A DNA stretch of 64,000 bases, taken from NCBI RefSeq assembly GCF_014230145.1, contig NZ_JACHVC010000012.1:749001-813000 (forward strand), read 5' to 3'. Below, one piece after another: positions 44,583 to 53,841 of the stretch. The stretch comes from Pelagicoccus albus. Lineage in GTDB: Bacteria > Verrucomicrobiota > Verrucomicrobiia > Opitutales > Opitutaceae. The first letter of the stretch is position 1. The number at the start of each line of letters is the position of its first letter. Both the position numbers and the translations under genes were made by a program. Below the pieces are notes generated by a model, which was not told the DNA's origin, searched no databases, and saw nothing but the letters and a program-made list of their open reading frames with translations.

Positions 44583-46733
44583 CTAGAGTTCCAAGTCGTG
44601 CCAATTCTTGGTCAAAAACAAGTGCCCTTGTACGGAATCGACCAGAGGAGCATAGCTGGCGAGCGGCCCTGCCTCTTCTTCGAGCGTTCGCACCGAGACC
44701 CCAACAAAAGCCACAGCCGAACGAGCGCTCTCGCAGGCGATGGATTCCAGAGGCGGCCCCTTGGAAACAACGATGACTGGATCCACCTCGATTCGAGAAT
44801 CTTTCAGGAGTTCGGCCATGCCCGCTTCGGCCGCTTCCCGTCCGCCTTCGTCCTTGATGATGCGGAGAATTCGAATCCGATAATCCCCCCAAAGCCGATT
44901 GCTCTGCAGCAGGTGGGCCAAAGTGATCATCATTGAGCCATTGGCTCGAGCGGACCACCACACATCGATCACAGGATACAAATGAGACTCCGGCTCCTTG
45001 GCTTTGGAATAAACGATAAGGTTGGCCTCCATCTCCAGGGCTTGATGCACCGTTCGCGGAAAATCGCTATCGCGCAGCCAGCCACTGCCCCATTCGATCA
45101 AAAGCGTGTTTGGCTGCAGATTCCCCAGACCCGCCCCTTGTAGCAAAGTGGTCACGCCTTGCTCGAAATCGCGAGCGATGACCACTTTCGAAAAGGCGGA
45201 CATTTTCTCCTCGCGGATACGGTCATCAAGCTGTCGAGTCAGGGCACGTTGTCGATCGTTCGAACTTTCCCAGTCACCAATAATGATGTGAGAAAGGAAG
45301 AGCACTCCCTTGTTGGCCTCCAGATAACGTCCAAATCGAAGCAACTGGCTGTTTTGCTTCAGTTTGCTGGAAAGCACCAAGATTGCCGGTCTCCAGTTTC
45401 TCTGGTGCTGGCGCGAAGAGTAAAGCTTGAGCAATCCCATGCGTGCCACCGCAAACCAAAATCCGCTGCGCATATCCCCCCAAGCCGTTCGATATGCCCG
45501 CCGAGCTAGAACCGTGTAGGCCACCACGATGAGAGCGATCGCCAAAACCGTGGCTACCGGATTGAGCAGGAGCATGATTCCAAAACAGGCCACCGCCCCA
45601 ATGAGCGAAACCAGCCAATGCACTCGGAAGGTGGGCCGGTAAGTCGGATTGCTGGTCCAGCTCTCCAAAGCAGCTACCAGGTTAACCGCTCCATAGGTCG
45701 CCAAAAAGAACATGGAAATAAGTGGGGCGATCAGGTTCAGGTCTCCGATGAGCACGCAAAGCACCCCAATCAAAGCGCTGATAACCAGAGCGATCCGCGG
45801 CTCGCTGGATGGACCTTTCCCTTTGGCCAGAAAACGCGGCATGACACGATCTTTCGCCAAAGCCTGCAAAGTACGCGGAGCAGCGACTAGACTTGCTAGG
45901 GCAGAGGACAAAGTCGCCGCCCATAGCCCAGCAATGATGAGCGGTGGAGCGATTGAGAGAGACTGCATGACCAAGGCGTTGCCCAAAAGCTCCGAACGTT
46001 CCGCCCCAAGGCTCAGCCAAACCAGCTGCATGACATAAACAACAAAGGTGAAAGCCACCGCCCAGAGCGTACCTCGCGGAATCGACTTGGTCGGGTCTTT
46101 CAAATCCCCCGACATGCTGACGCCGGACATGATACCCGTGACCGCAGGGAAGAAGATGGCAAAGACGCTCCAAAACGATTGCTCCCCCTCGTAGGCCGGC
46201 TGCGTAAGATCCTCCCAGCCCTCATTCACCCGGAAACCGACAAAAAACGAGATCAGCGATACCATCAAAGTGGCGAGGATAAAGTACTGGGCTTTGACCG
46301 CTAAGCTCGCCCCGATCCAGGCCACGCACCCGATGAGTGCCAAGGTTACCAAGGAGAAGAGTCGCACATCCAAATTCGGAAACAGGTACTGCACCGATTC
46401 GGTGAAACCGACCACGTAAAACGCGACTGAGATAGCCTGGGCAAGATAGAGAGGGAGCCCGATCGCACCTCCAAATTCAAGGCCTAAGCTTCTGGAAATG
46501 AGGAAGTAAGCCCCTCCTCCCTGTGCCTTGGTATTCGTCGCGATCGCCGAGAGCGAGAGAGCCGAAATAAATGTCACCGCATTGGCGATACAAAGCATCA
46601 TCAGCGCTTCCGTCAGCCCCGCGTTTCCCACGACCCAACCAGCTCTCAGAAAGAGGATGACTCCTAAAATAGTGAGCACATTTGGAACGAAAACGCCCCC
46701 GAACGTGCCGAATTTTTGAGCTGGTTTATCCAT
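44583..46733 (-). CDS. Cation-chloride cotransporter family (SLC12-like) permease
   Basis: A 716-residue APC-superfamily transporter. The start MDKPAQKFGTFGGVFVPNVL matches the N-terminus of SLC12 proteins, so ATG 46733 is preferred over in-frame starts upstream. About twelve helices follow, including ILGVILFLRAGWVVGNAG and FAIFFPAVTGIMSGVSMSGD, a hallmark SLC12 segment. The C-terminal ~280 residues are a cytosolic domain with universal-stress-like folds (FRPAILVLSS-like and VVIARDF). It is a prokaryotic K+/Na+/Cl- cotransporter homologue; which ions it moves is not known. It is divergent from the Na/Pi cotransporter. Confidence 0.9.
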   Translation of the reverse strand: MDKPAQKFGTFGGVFVPNVLTILGVILFLRAGWVVGNAGLTEALMMLCIANAVTFISALSLSAIATNTKAQGGGAYFLISRSLGLEFGGAIGLPLYLAQAISVAFYVVGFTESVQYLFPNLDVRLFSLVTLALIGCVAWIGASLAVKAQYFILATLMVSLISFFVGFRVNEGWEDLTQPAYEGEQSFWSVFAIFFPAVTGIMSGVSMSGDLKDPTKSIPRGTLWAVAFTFVVYVMQLVWLSLGAERSELLGNALVMQSLSIAPPLIIAGLWAATLSSALASLVAAPRTLQALAKDRVMPRFLAKGKGPSSEPRIALVISALIGVLCVLIGDLNLIAPLISMFFLATYGAVNLVAALESWTSNPTYRPTFRVHWLVSLIGAVACFGIMLLLNPVATVLAIALIVVAYTVLARRAYRTAWGDMRSGFWFAVARMGLLKLYSSRQHQRNWRPAILVLSSKLKQNSQLLRFGRYLEANKGVLFLSHIIIGDWESSNDRQRALTRQLDDRIREEKMSAFSKVVIARDFEQGVTTLLQGAGLGNLQPNTLLIEWGSGWLRDSDFPRTVHQALEMEANLIVYSKAKEPESHLYPVIDVWWSARANGSMMITLAHLLQSNRLWGDYRIRILRIIKDEGGREAAEAGMAELLKDSRIEVDPVIVVSKGPPLESIACESARSAVAFVGVSVRTLEEEAGPLASYAPLVDSVQGHLFLTKNWHDLEL

Positions 46734-46960
46734 AAAATCCGAGCGATCTCCATCGCGCATAGCCATCGTCAGTTCAAGCATCGATCAGGCCGCTCTGATA
46801 CGATTTTCATCAAATCGCCTCGATTTGCTCTGATCCGTCAAAGCCTCGGCGCGATTTTGTCACATTTCTCATTGCCCCACGCGACGTGCTCACTTCTTTT
46901 CGATAGCTCCGAAAAACTCCCCCGTTCATTCGGACTCCCTCGTAACATAAAGATATCACA

Positions 46961-48652
46961 ATGCACGACACACTGATGCTCCTTCTCCAGGTCCTCGGGG
47001 CCTTGGGTATATTCATCTTCGGTATGAAGCTGATGAGCGAATCGATCCTCAAGTTCGCCGGCGAACGCCTGCGAGCGATCATGAGCTCCATGACCACCAA
47101 TCGATTCGCCGGAATCCTGACCGGTCTCTTCATTACCAGCCTCGTTCAGTCGTCTTCGGCGACCACCGTCATGGTGGTGAGTTTCGTCCACGCCCAACTT
47201 CTAACACTGACTCAATCGATCGGTGTGATCATGGGAGCCAACCTTGGTACGACCATCACCGCCTGGATCGTGAGCGCTGGTTTCAAATTCAGCTTAGCTT
47301 CCGTCGCGATCCCTATCATCGGTATCGGGGTCGTACTCAGCTTCCTAAAGGGTAATAAGCTACGCCATTTCGGAAACTTCCTAACCGGATTCGGACTCTT
47401 GTTCCTAGGTCTGGGAGAGCTGAAGGCTTCAGTCCCCGACGTGAAGAACAACGTCGAAATGCTGGAGTGGGTTACCCAACTTTCAAGTTACGGCTTCTTC
47501 TCTCTGATCATCTTTATCCTTATGGGTACGGCCTTGACCGTGATTGTCCAATCCTCCTCCGCCGCCATGGCCATCACGCTAACTATGGCCTCGCTGGGAT
47601 GGCTAAATTTCGAACAAAGCGCCGCCATCATCCTCGGCGAAAACATCGGTACCACCATTACCGCCTTCTTGGCCTCCCTCCCTGCTAACGTGGCCGCCAA
47701 GCGAGCCGCTCGAGCCCACTTCATGTTCAACATCATCGGTGTTACCTGGATGCTCTTCCTGATCGTGCCCTTCAGCAAATTGGTGCTCTGGGTCTACGAT
47801 ATCGTATCCTCAGCAGCCCCAGGCTTCATCCTCAAGGACAACGCGCTTACCACCCAGCTCGCCTTGTTCCACACGATGTTCAATCTGTTCAACATCGCCC
47901 TGCTGGTGGCCTTCATTCCGCATATCGCCAAACTGGTAACCCGCATGGTAGCAGACAAAGAAGGTGACTCTCAGAGCGCCACTTTCCGCTATCTCCGCAG
48001 CTTCTCGGTCGGCACCGGCGAGCTCAATTTCAAGGAAGCAACCCAAGCTCTTCAGCAGCTTGGCAATCTCACCGGCAAGATGTTCAAAAGCTTCATCGAA
48101 ATCTACGATCACCCGGAGAAGGACATGTCTCCACAGGTCAAGGAGATCGACAGCCTGGAGAAGAAGGCCAACGCTTTGACCGACGAGCTGACCGAATACT
48201 TGATCCGCTGTACTTCGGACGAAGTATCGGAGGACACCCGCAAACGGGCCTACTCCTACCTCCGCGTCGCTTCTGAGCTCGAAGAAATCGGGGACTGCTG
48301 CCACCGCATGACCAATCGAGCCGTACGCCGCTACAAAAAGGGTCGCCTCGTTACGCAAACAGCCGAACGCGAAGTGGTCCAATTCGGCAACCTCGTAGCG
48401 CGATTCATCGACCTCTACAGCTCCAAGCTCTCAACCGACGTTTCCGCTTCCGATATGGAACTCACCATCGACTTCGAAAAGGCGATCAACGAAAAGCGCA
48501 AGGAGCTGAGAAAGCGCTCCGTTAACCGCATGATCGAGTCGCCGGAAAACGTGAAGCCCGAGCTGCTATACGTCGACATCGTCAACACCTTCGAACGTAT
48601 CGCCAACCACGCCCGCAACGTCATGCAGGGACTGCCCAAGCAATTGGACTGA
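46961..48652 (+). CDS. Na/phosphate cotransporter with PhoU-like C-terminus
   Basis: A 563-residue NptA/YjbB-type transporter. Two inverted repeats carry the signature QSSSATTVMVVSFV and QSSSAAMAITLTMASLGW, each with a following GANLGTT or GENIGTT motif. About eight to nine helices end near 325. The C-terminal ~220 residues are helical with two PhoU-like domains (LEKKANALTDELTEYLIR, ELEEIGDCCHRMTNRAV). It imports or exports phosphate in a sodium-coupled way. A bidirectional terminator follows. Confidence 0.92.
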   Translation: MHDTLMLLLQVLGALGIFIFGMKLMSESILKFAGERLRAIMSSMTTNRFAGILTGLFITSLVQSSSATTVMVVSFVHAQLLTLTQSIGVIMGANLGTTITAWIVSAGFKFSLASVAIPIIGIGVVLSFLKGNKLRHFGNFLTGFGLLFLGLGELKASVPDVKNNVEMLEWVTQLSSYGFFSLIIFILMGTALTVIVQSSSAAMAITLTMASLGWLNFEQSAAIILGENIGTTITAFLASLPANVAAKRAARAHFMFNIIGVTWMLFLIVPFSKLVLWVYDIVSSAAPGFILKDNALTTQLALFHTMFNLFNIALLVAFIPHIAKLVTRMVADKEGDSQSATFRYLRSFSVGTGELNFKEATQALQQLGNLTGKMFKSFIEIYDHPEKDMSPQVKEIDSLEKKANALTDELTEYLIRCTSDEVSEDTRKRAYSYLRVASELEEIGDCCHRMTNRAVRRYKKGRLVTQTAEREVVQFGNLVARFIDLYSSKLSTDVSASDMELTIDFEKAINEKRKELRKRSVNRMIESPENVKPELLYVDIVNTFERIANHARNVMQGLPKQLD

Positions 48653-48676
48653 TTCGTACACAAACGTTTTAAAATG

Positions 48677-48708
48677 AAAAAGGCGGCTTCCAAGGAGCCG
48701 CCTTTTTT
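48677..48708. terminator. Bidirectional intrinsic terminator
   Basis: AGGCGGCT (48681-48688) pairs with AGCCGCCT (48695-48702); six T follow on the plus strand and an A-run precedes, so it can end transcription from both the Na/Pi cotransporter and the convergent M16 gene. Confidence 0.9.
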
Positions 48709-48749
48709 GCAATTTGGTAAACAGCCTAACGGCTGAAACAAGCCAAGTG

Positions 48750-51554
48750 CTAGGGCGTCAGAATCACTCCTCGGAGGTTCTCTACCGAGAACTGTTCGGC
48801 GGCCACTTCCTGGTAAACCTCAACCGGTTCGGAAATTCCGTTTTCCAAAAGATCCAAAGCGCAGCGAAGCGTGTTGGGCCTTCCCTGGGACTGGCTAAAC
48901 AGATCGATCAATCGGCCCTCGCTACGGGCGATTCGCTTCAAGCTGATCCAAGCGCTTCGCTCAGCAGCTTCCAATAGTGCTGGCTCGATGGAAGCAGCAA
49001 ATGACTCGATCGCCGACAACAGCACTTCCTTGGCCTCTTCCGAATCCCCTCTTGGCACGCGAACTTGCACCTTCACCGCTCGCGACATGGGCACCATTCT
49101 CCTGCCAATTACGGTTACCGCCAAGCTGTCTTCGAGCGTTGGATACTCTCTCAAGGCTTCACGCAGATGGAGCTCCAACAGCGAATGAAAGATATCCATA
49201 CGCTTGTCTGCGATGCAGCTTTTCTCTTCCACTTGCGGAAAGAGCAAGGTCAGGGATCCTGTCTCGATCGCGCCCTCAGACTTGGCAGTATCGATTCCCG
49301 GCTCCCCCCAAACCACAGGTTTAGCGTGGCGAGGTTGCAGCACTTTTCCGGTTCGAGTCGGCGCAGCCCCGAAACTCTTGCGAACATCGCGCAATACGGT
49401 GCGAGGGACCACATCCCCCACCACCGTAACTTCGATGTAGGACTCTTCTCGCACTTTCTGCAGCCAGGTTTTCATGCCGGTGTAATCGAGCCCTTCAAGA
49501 TCCTCTGTCTCAAAATATTCCGCAAGGCGAAGCTCGCTACCCAGCAGCATCTTGTCGAGCTGGGACGCTTCACTCTTCCTGCTGCGCTCCAAGGCCTTGG
49601 TCATCTTTTCGAGCTCATCATTGAAGTCTTCCTCCGTGAGCTCATTGGTAGCCATCCAAAAGACGAGACCAGAAAAGAAGTCTGCGATCGAATCCTGTTT
49701 GCCCGCATAGGCCTTCCAAGACAGCTGGTCGATATCTACGGAAACCTCTAGCTGATCAACTCCCTTGGTTTTGAGGACATCCTTGAGGTAAGGAGCGTGA
49801 GCGCCTCGTCCGACCTTAGTCTTTTCCAAGATTGAATTAGCCAAAACCGCGAACGCTCGCCCTTGGTTTTGCAGGTCTGAAATCCCATTTCCAAAACTTA
49901 CGTTCGCGATGATACGCCCGCCAAATTCGTCCGTCTGGATAACATTGACTCGCAGATTATTGGCAAACTCGTATTGCAACACTGGATACTCGTCGAACCT
50001 CAGAATCTCCGTGGATTCCACCATTGCCTGGTTTTGGAAAGCAGCCCCGAAGACCGCGTTCAGATCAACATCTCCAGACTGCTCCCACGCGTAGTTGTAG
50101 CTCTTGCGAGTGGCCTTGAGCTTCTTGGCTATCGATTTCGCCGGCAGGCCAAAAGCCTTCGGAACTTCCACATAGTAGGCTAGTTGCTTTTCGGAAAAAA
50201 TGCGTTTGCACAGCTGGTCTACTTCACTCTGGGGAAGTGAGGATACGACCCGCTCGAGATAGGCTCCGAAGTCCTTGCCGTAACGAAACGGAATTCCGTC
50301 GATCGTGTTCTTGACCAGACGATCTGCCAACATCCGCGGCCAACCTTTAACGCTGAGAAGCGGATCGTAGCCATTTCGGAAACTCAAGTAATCCGACTTC
50401 AAGGTCTCTAAATCCGATTTCTGGATACCGAATTTCTCGATCTGGTGCATCGCCTTGTCAGCCGCGATCAGATTCTCCTGCAGCTGCATTACCGAGCCAC
50501 GTTGTTTGACGGACATGATCACCGCGTCTCCCATCACCTCGACCGCCGGAGCTCCCAATCCGGAAGAATCGATCGCCAACGATTGAGCGTAACGACCAAT
50601 CATGTCATAGACATAGAGCTCCTTTTCCTGCTCCGGTTTAAACAGATCCAATCCCTCTTCAACGTAGCTGATCATCAAGCCGGCGTAGGGTCCGCGAGGT
50701 TCACCTGTTACGATGTCTCCCTTTCCGCGAAAACGGGCGTCAAGCTCGCGAATCGAGCTCTGCTCGGCACTCGAGCGAGCTGCCGCAAAGGATTCTTTAA
50801 TGGCCGATTCGACCAAAGCTGGGTCTGCCACACCGACTACCGCCAGTACCATGCGGTCAGCTGTATACCAGTTCGACCAAAAGGCTTTCGCGTCGTCGGA
50901 AGAGGCAGCTAGGAGATCTTCAACGACCTCGGCATCCTCAATTTCCATGTAAGGACTGGACTTCAAAAGAGCCCCCTCCAAGCGAGCCTGTTCGGCCTGA
51001 AAATAGGAAAAACCGAATCGGCCTTTGAAAACGAGGTCCGCCCTCACCTCATCAAAATGGCCTGATTCGAATGGCACGGAGGAGGCGATCTCACCAAAAA
51101 TAGAAACCCCTTCCTTAACCGCGTCCGCTTCAGGCTCCTCCAAATCGAGGCGGTAGATTGTGTAGTCAATCCCCACCGTGGCCAAACCTCCACCGTCTGG
51201 GTCCACCCCATTGGCAAGACGATAACGAGCGAGCTCGTGACTGTCGAAACTCTTAGTCCCCTCGAGAGCCATCTTGGAAACGAGCGTCGAAAAACCGAGG
51301 GTACCCTCGCTCTCCTGCGCTTGTCCAGCCGCCACCAGCAAGCGAATACTCACTGCCCCCGAAGGAGCATCGGTCGGGATGATCGCGTAGCGAAGGCCAT
51401 TGGGCAATTCGCCCCAAACCTCGTTTTCGCTGGACGGAGCTCCGTCCGGAGTGATCGGCCAGCGTTCGCCAAAAACGCTTTTGGCCTGACTGGGCGCGAC
51501 AAAGATTGAAAGGAGAGAGGCGACTGCGACAAAAACGGATGATTTCTTAAACAT
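48750..51554 (-). CDS. M16-family peptidase homologue lacking the zinc motif
   Basis: A 934-residue protein with a signal peptide (MFKKSSVFVAVASLLSIFVA, then PSQA) and the four-module layout of a full-length M16B protein. Its N-terminal part aligns by eye with the active M16 at the far end of the window: WGELPNGLRYAIIPTDAPSG and MALEGTKSFDSHEL. Where the active enzyme has HFLEH, this one has T90-LVSK94, so the zinc site is lost. It should be periplasmic and act as a non-catalytic subunit, binder or chaperone. It is convergent with the Na/Pi cotransporter and about 90 bases downstream of the mini RNase III-like gene's stop in the opposite reading sense of order. Confidence 0.88.
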   Translation of the reverse strand: MFKKSSVFVAVASLLSIFVAPSQAKSVFGERWPITPDGAPSSENEVWGELPNGLRYAIIPTDAPSGAVSIRLLVAAGQAQESEGTLGFSTLVSKMALEGTKSFDSHELARYRLANGVDPDGGGLATVGIDYTIYRLDLEEPEADAVKEGVSIFGEIASSVPFESGHFDEVRADLVFKGRFGFSYFQAEQARLEGALLKSSPYMEIEDAEVVEDLLAASSDDAKAFWSNWYTADRMVLAVVGVADPALVESAIKESFAAARSSAEQSSIRELDARFRGKGDIVTGEPRGPYAGLMISYVEEGLDLFKPEQEKELYVYDMIGRYAQSLAIDSSGLGAPAVEVMGDAVIMSVKQRGSVMQLQENLIAADKAMHQIEKFGIQKSDLETLKSDYLSFRNGYDPLLSVKGWPRMLADRLVKNTIDGIPFRYGKDFGAYLERVVSSLPQSEVDQLCKRIFSEKQLAYYVEVPKAFGLPAKSIAKKLKATRKSYNYAWEQSGDVDLNAVFGAAFQNQAMVESTEILRFDEYPVLQYEFANNLRVNVIQTDEFGGRIIANVSFGNGISDLQNQGRAFAVLANSILEKTKVGRGAHAPYLKDVLKTKGVDQLEVSVDIDQLSWKAYAGKQDSIADFFSGLVFWMATNELTEEDFNDELEKMTKALERSRKSEASQLDKMLLGSELRLAEYFETEDLEGLDYTGMKTWLQKVREESYIEVTVVGDVVPRTVLRDVRKSFGAAPTRTGKVLQPRHAKPVVWGEPGIDTAKSEGAIETGSLTLLFPQVEEKSCIADKRMDIFHSLLELHLREALREYPTLEDSLAVTVIGRRMVPMSRAVKVQVRVPRGDSEEAKEVLLSAIESFAASIEPALLEAAERSAWISLKRIARSEGRLIDLFSQSQGRPNTLRCALDLLENGISEPVEVYQEVAAEQFSVENLRGVILTP

Positions 51555-51643
51555 CGGGGAGCGAATGGGATTAATTGGACCTCGTACACTTGGTCATCCC
51601 CGCCAGAAGACAACCCTCAATCCCGCTACTATCCGACGCCTAG

Positions 51644-51955
51644 CTACCGTTTGTCACGCCAACTCCCCGCTCGCTTGGCATTTCGTCGCTGCTTCATGAA
51701 TACGGGAAGCAATCGCTCTTCCATGTAGGCGAAAGCGGCTTGCAGGCCCTCCGTTTCGTAGACGATCCCGATATCCGCCTCCACCTGAGTTGGTTGTCCA
51801 AAGGAGGAGAGAAACTGGTTGCAAGTCATGGCCTTAAACACGGCCGACCGCTCCGTTTGGGGAATATCTGTTTGTCGCAATATCCACTCCCGCGCGTAGA
51901 GGGCCAGAACTGCGTCCCCGACCCAAGCCTTTGTTCTCTTTTCCGATTCTTCCAT
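51644..51955 (-). CDS. Mini RNase III-like protein
   Basis: A 103-residue protein resembling a single RNase III catalytic domain without a dsRNA-binding domain. AWVGDAVLALYAREWIL aligns with the FLGDAVLEL signature and keeps the key Asp. VEADIGIVYETEGL aligns with the second signature (VEA-x-IG-x-x-Y) and keeps the Glu. The first Glu of the signature is replaced, as in Mini-III. A basic end (KQRRNAKRAGSWRDKR) could bind RNA. It lies 13 bases after the unknown gene on the same strand. Possible role in rRNA maturation; assignment is moderate. Confidence 0.72.
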   Translation of the reverse strand: MEESEKRTKAWVGDAVLALYAREWILRQTDIPQTERSAVFKAMTCNQFLSSFGQPTQVEADIGIVYETEGLQAAFAYMEERLLPVFMKQRRNAKRAGSWRDKR

Positions 51956-51968
51956 TTAAAAACCTTAC

Positions 51969-52661
51969 TTACTCTAGGAGCCCGTCCATGCCGGCCGCTT
52001 CAAAAACATGCTGGCCGATCTGCTCGAAAGCAGCCAACAAAGCCGAGGCGCAAGCGAGTTTTCCATAACGAACCTCTAGCACCACTCCATCTACAAAAAC
52101 CTCGCCCGCTACTCCGTCTAATCGGACCACACAGCTGGAGCAATCGGACGGATAATCGACCTTGGCCTCACCGCTTTCGTCGTCCTCAACCGCGTCGATC
52201 ACTGCCTCCACCGATACCTGACCCGACAAGCCGCAACGGAGCCGATCGAAGCGGGATCCCACTGCAGCGTTGAAGGGAGCCGATTCCAAAAGGTCACGAC
52301 TCGCTACATTTTGCACCGAAGTTTCCACGATGTAGTCAGACGGGTCCTCTTCATCCAACTCGTAGCGCAATTCGAGTACGAAGTCTTTGGTTTCGAGACG
52401 GGCAAAACCATTGCCCACGTCCAGCGAGATTTCCCGTCGCTTGTAAGCAAATTGCTCGCGGGCACGCTGGAAAAGTTCCTCTGCCTCCTCCGCCAGCTCC
52501 GCTTCGCACAGTTTCTCGAGAAAGGCCTGGGTCGCTCCGCAGACCCGATCTGGCACCGTATGACGTTTCTTGTCGAACGCTTCCAGCCGGCGGACCTCCC
52601 CTCGGATCCGTCCCACTATCGCCAGCGAACTGACACTACCTTTCGAGCCACCTTGCTTCAT
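51969..52661 (-). CDS. Unknown protein upstream of the mini RNase III-like gene
   Basis: A 230-residue cytosolic protein that I do not recognise. It has a basic N-terminus (SKGSVSSLAIVGRIRGEVRR), a helical middle rich in Glu (AEEAEELFQRAREQF) and a beta-rich C-terminal half that includes a Cys pair (SDCSSCVVRL). ATG at 52661 follows a TTG. The short gap to the RNase III-like gene suggests co-expression. No function is assigned. Confidence 0.75.
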   Translation of the reverse strand: MKQGGSKGSVSSLAIVGRIRGEVRRLEAFDKKRHTVPDRVCGATQAFLEKLCEAELAEEAEELFQRAREQFAYKRREISLDVGNGFARLETKDFVLELRYELDEEDPSDYIVETSVQNVASRDLLESAPFNAAVGSRFDRLRCGLSGQVSVEAVIDAVEDDESGEAKVDYPSDCSSCVVRLDGVAGEVFVDGVVLEVRYGKLACASALLAAFEQIGQHVFEAAGMDGLLE

Positions 52662-52805
52662 CAAAACCGTGAGGGCTTGCTATGAAACCTCCCAGCCTAC
52701 GCAACCCATTTCCTTAACCCAGCTCTGCCTCCAAAGCCCCGAGCTGAAAATCTGTGGCAGTTTCCCCTTTCCCCCTGCCCATCCGCTCTCCAATCTCCTG
52801 CCTCA

Positions 52806-53831
52806 ATGCCAATCCCACCTGAACCTCCCAACTTACCTCCCCGCCCGGTGCTCGTGACCGGGGTAAGCGGATTCGTCGGTCAAAAATTAGCTCAGCGACT
52901 CTTAGCCCAGGGTTGCAAAATAACCGGTATCTGTCGGCGGTCACGCCCGGATCTGGAACGCCTCGGCATCGAGATGATCTATGCCGACTTGTCGGACGCC
53001 TCGACGATTCGAGCCGCCTGCGAAGGCAAGGACACCGTCTTTCATGTTGCCGCCAAAGTGGGCATTTGGGGAAAATACGAAGATTTTCAGAAAGCAAATG
53101 TCGAAGGCACCCAAGCCATCATAAATGGCTGCCGGGATTTCGGAGTTAAAAAGCTAGTCTACACCTCGACCCCGTCCGTGGTTTTCAACGGAAAAGATAT
53201 CTCCGGCGAAGACGAGAGCCTCCCCTACGGCGAGTCCATTCCTTGCCCCTACCCAACCACCAAGGTGATCTCGGAAAAAGCAGTGCTGGCCGCTCACGAT
53301 CTGCCACCCGGTCATCTCAAGACAGTCGCTCTTCGCCCACACCTTATCTGGGGAAATGGCGATCCCAATCTCGTCCCACGAGTCCTCGACCGAGCGAAAG
53401 CGGGCAGATTAAGAATCGTGGGCGACGGAAAAAACCGGGTCGACCTCACCCACGTAGACAATGTAGTGGACGCTCACCTCCTGGCTGAAATCGCCCTAGA
53501 TCGAGAGGAGAACAATCCGGGTGGCAAAGCCTACTTCATCTCCAACGACGAGCCAGTCGAACTCTGGCCTTGGATAAACCAACTACTGAAAGACCACGGC
53601 GTTAATCCACTTGAAAAGCGAATCAGCCTTTCCGCAGCCTACCGCTTGGGAAGAGTAATGGAGGCGATCTGGAAACTCTTTGGGATAAAGGGAGAGCCGC
53701 CCATGACTCGTTTCGTGGCCAGCGAACTGGCCAAGGATCATTGGTTCGATATCTCGGCAGCCAAGCGCGACCTTGGCTACCAGCCTCGCGTTTCCATGGA
53801 AGCAGGCATGAAAGCTTACCTGGCCAACTAG
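52806..53831 (+). CDS. oleD: OleD-type NAD(P)-dependent reductase
   Basis: A 341-residue extended short-chain dehydrogenase. The cofactor loop is VTGVSGFVGQ (about 17-26) and the catalytic Tyr-x3-Lys is in CPYPTTKVISEK. The run VAAKVGIWGKYEDFQKANVE, LVYTSTPSVVFNG and ALRPHLIWGNGDPNL match OleD, which reduces 2-alkyl-3-oxoalkanoates to the hydroxy acid in olefin synthesis. A 3-beta-hydroxysteroid dehydrogenase-like enzyme is the alternative name for the same fold. It heads a plus-strand unit with sixA 10 bases on. Confidence 0.85.
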   Translation: MPIPPEPPNLPPRPVLVTGVSGFVGQKLAQRLLAQGCKITGICRRSRPDLERLGIEMIYADLSDASTIRAACEGKDTVFHVAAKVGIWGKYEDFQKANVEGTQAIINGCRDFGVKKLVYTSTPSVVFNGKDISGEDESLPYGESIPCPYPTTKVISEKAVLAAHDLPPGHLKTVALRPHLIWGNGDPNLVPRVLDRAKAGRLRIVGDGKNRVDLTHVDNVVDAHLLAEIALDREENNPGGKAYFISNDEPVELWPWINQLLKDHGVNPLEKRISLSAAYRLGRVMEAIWKLFGIKGEPPMTRFVASELAKDHWFDISAAKRDLGYQPRVSMEAGMKAYLAN

Positions 53832-53841
53832 CTCGCGACCG

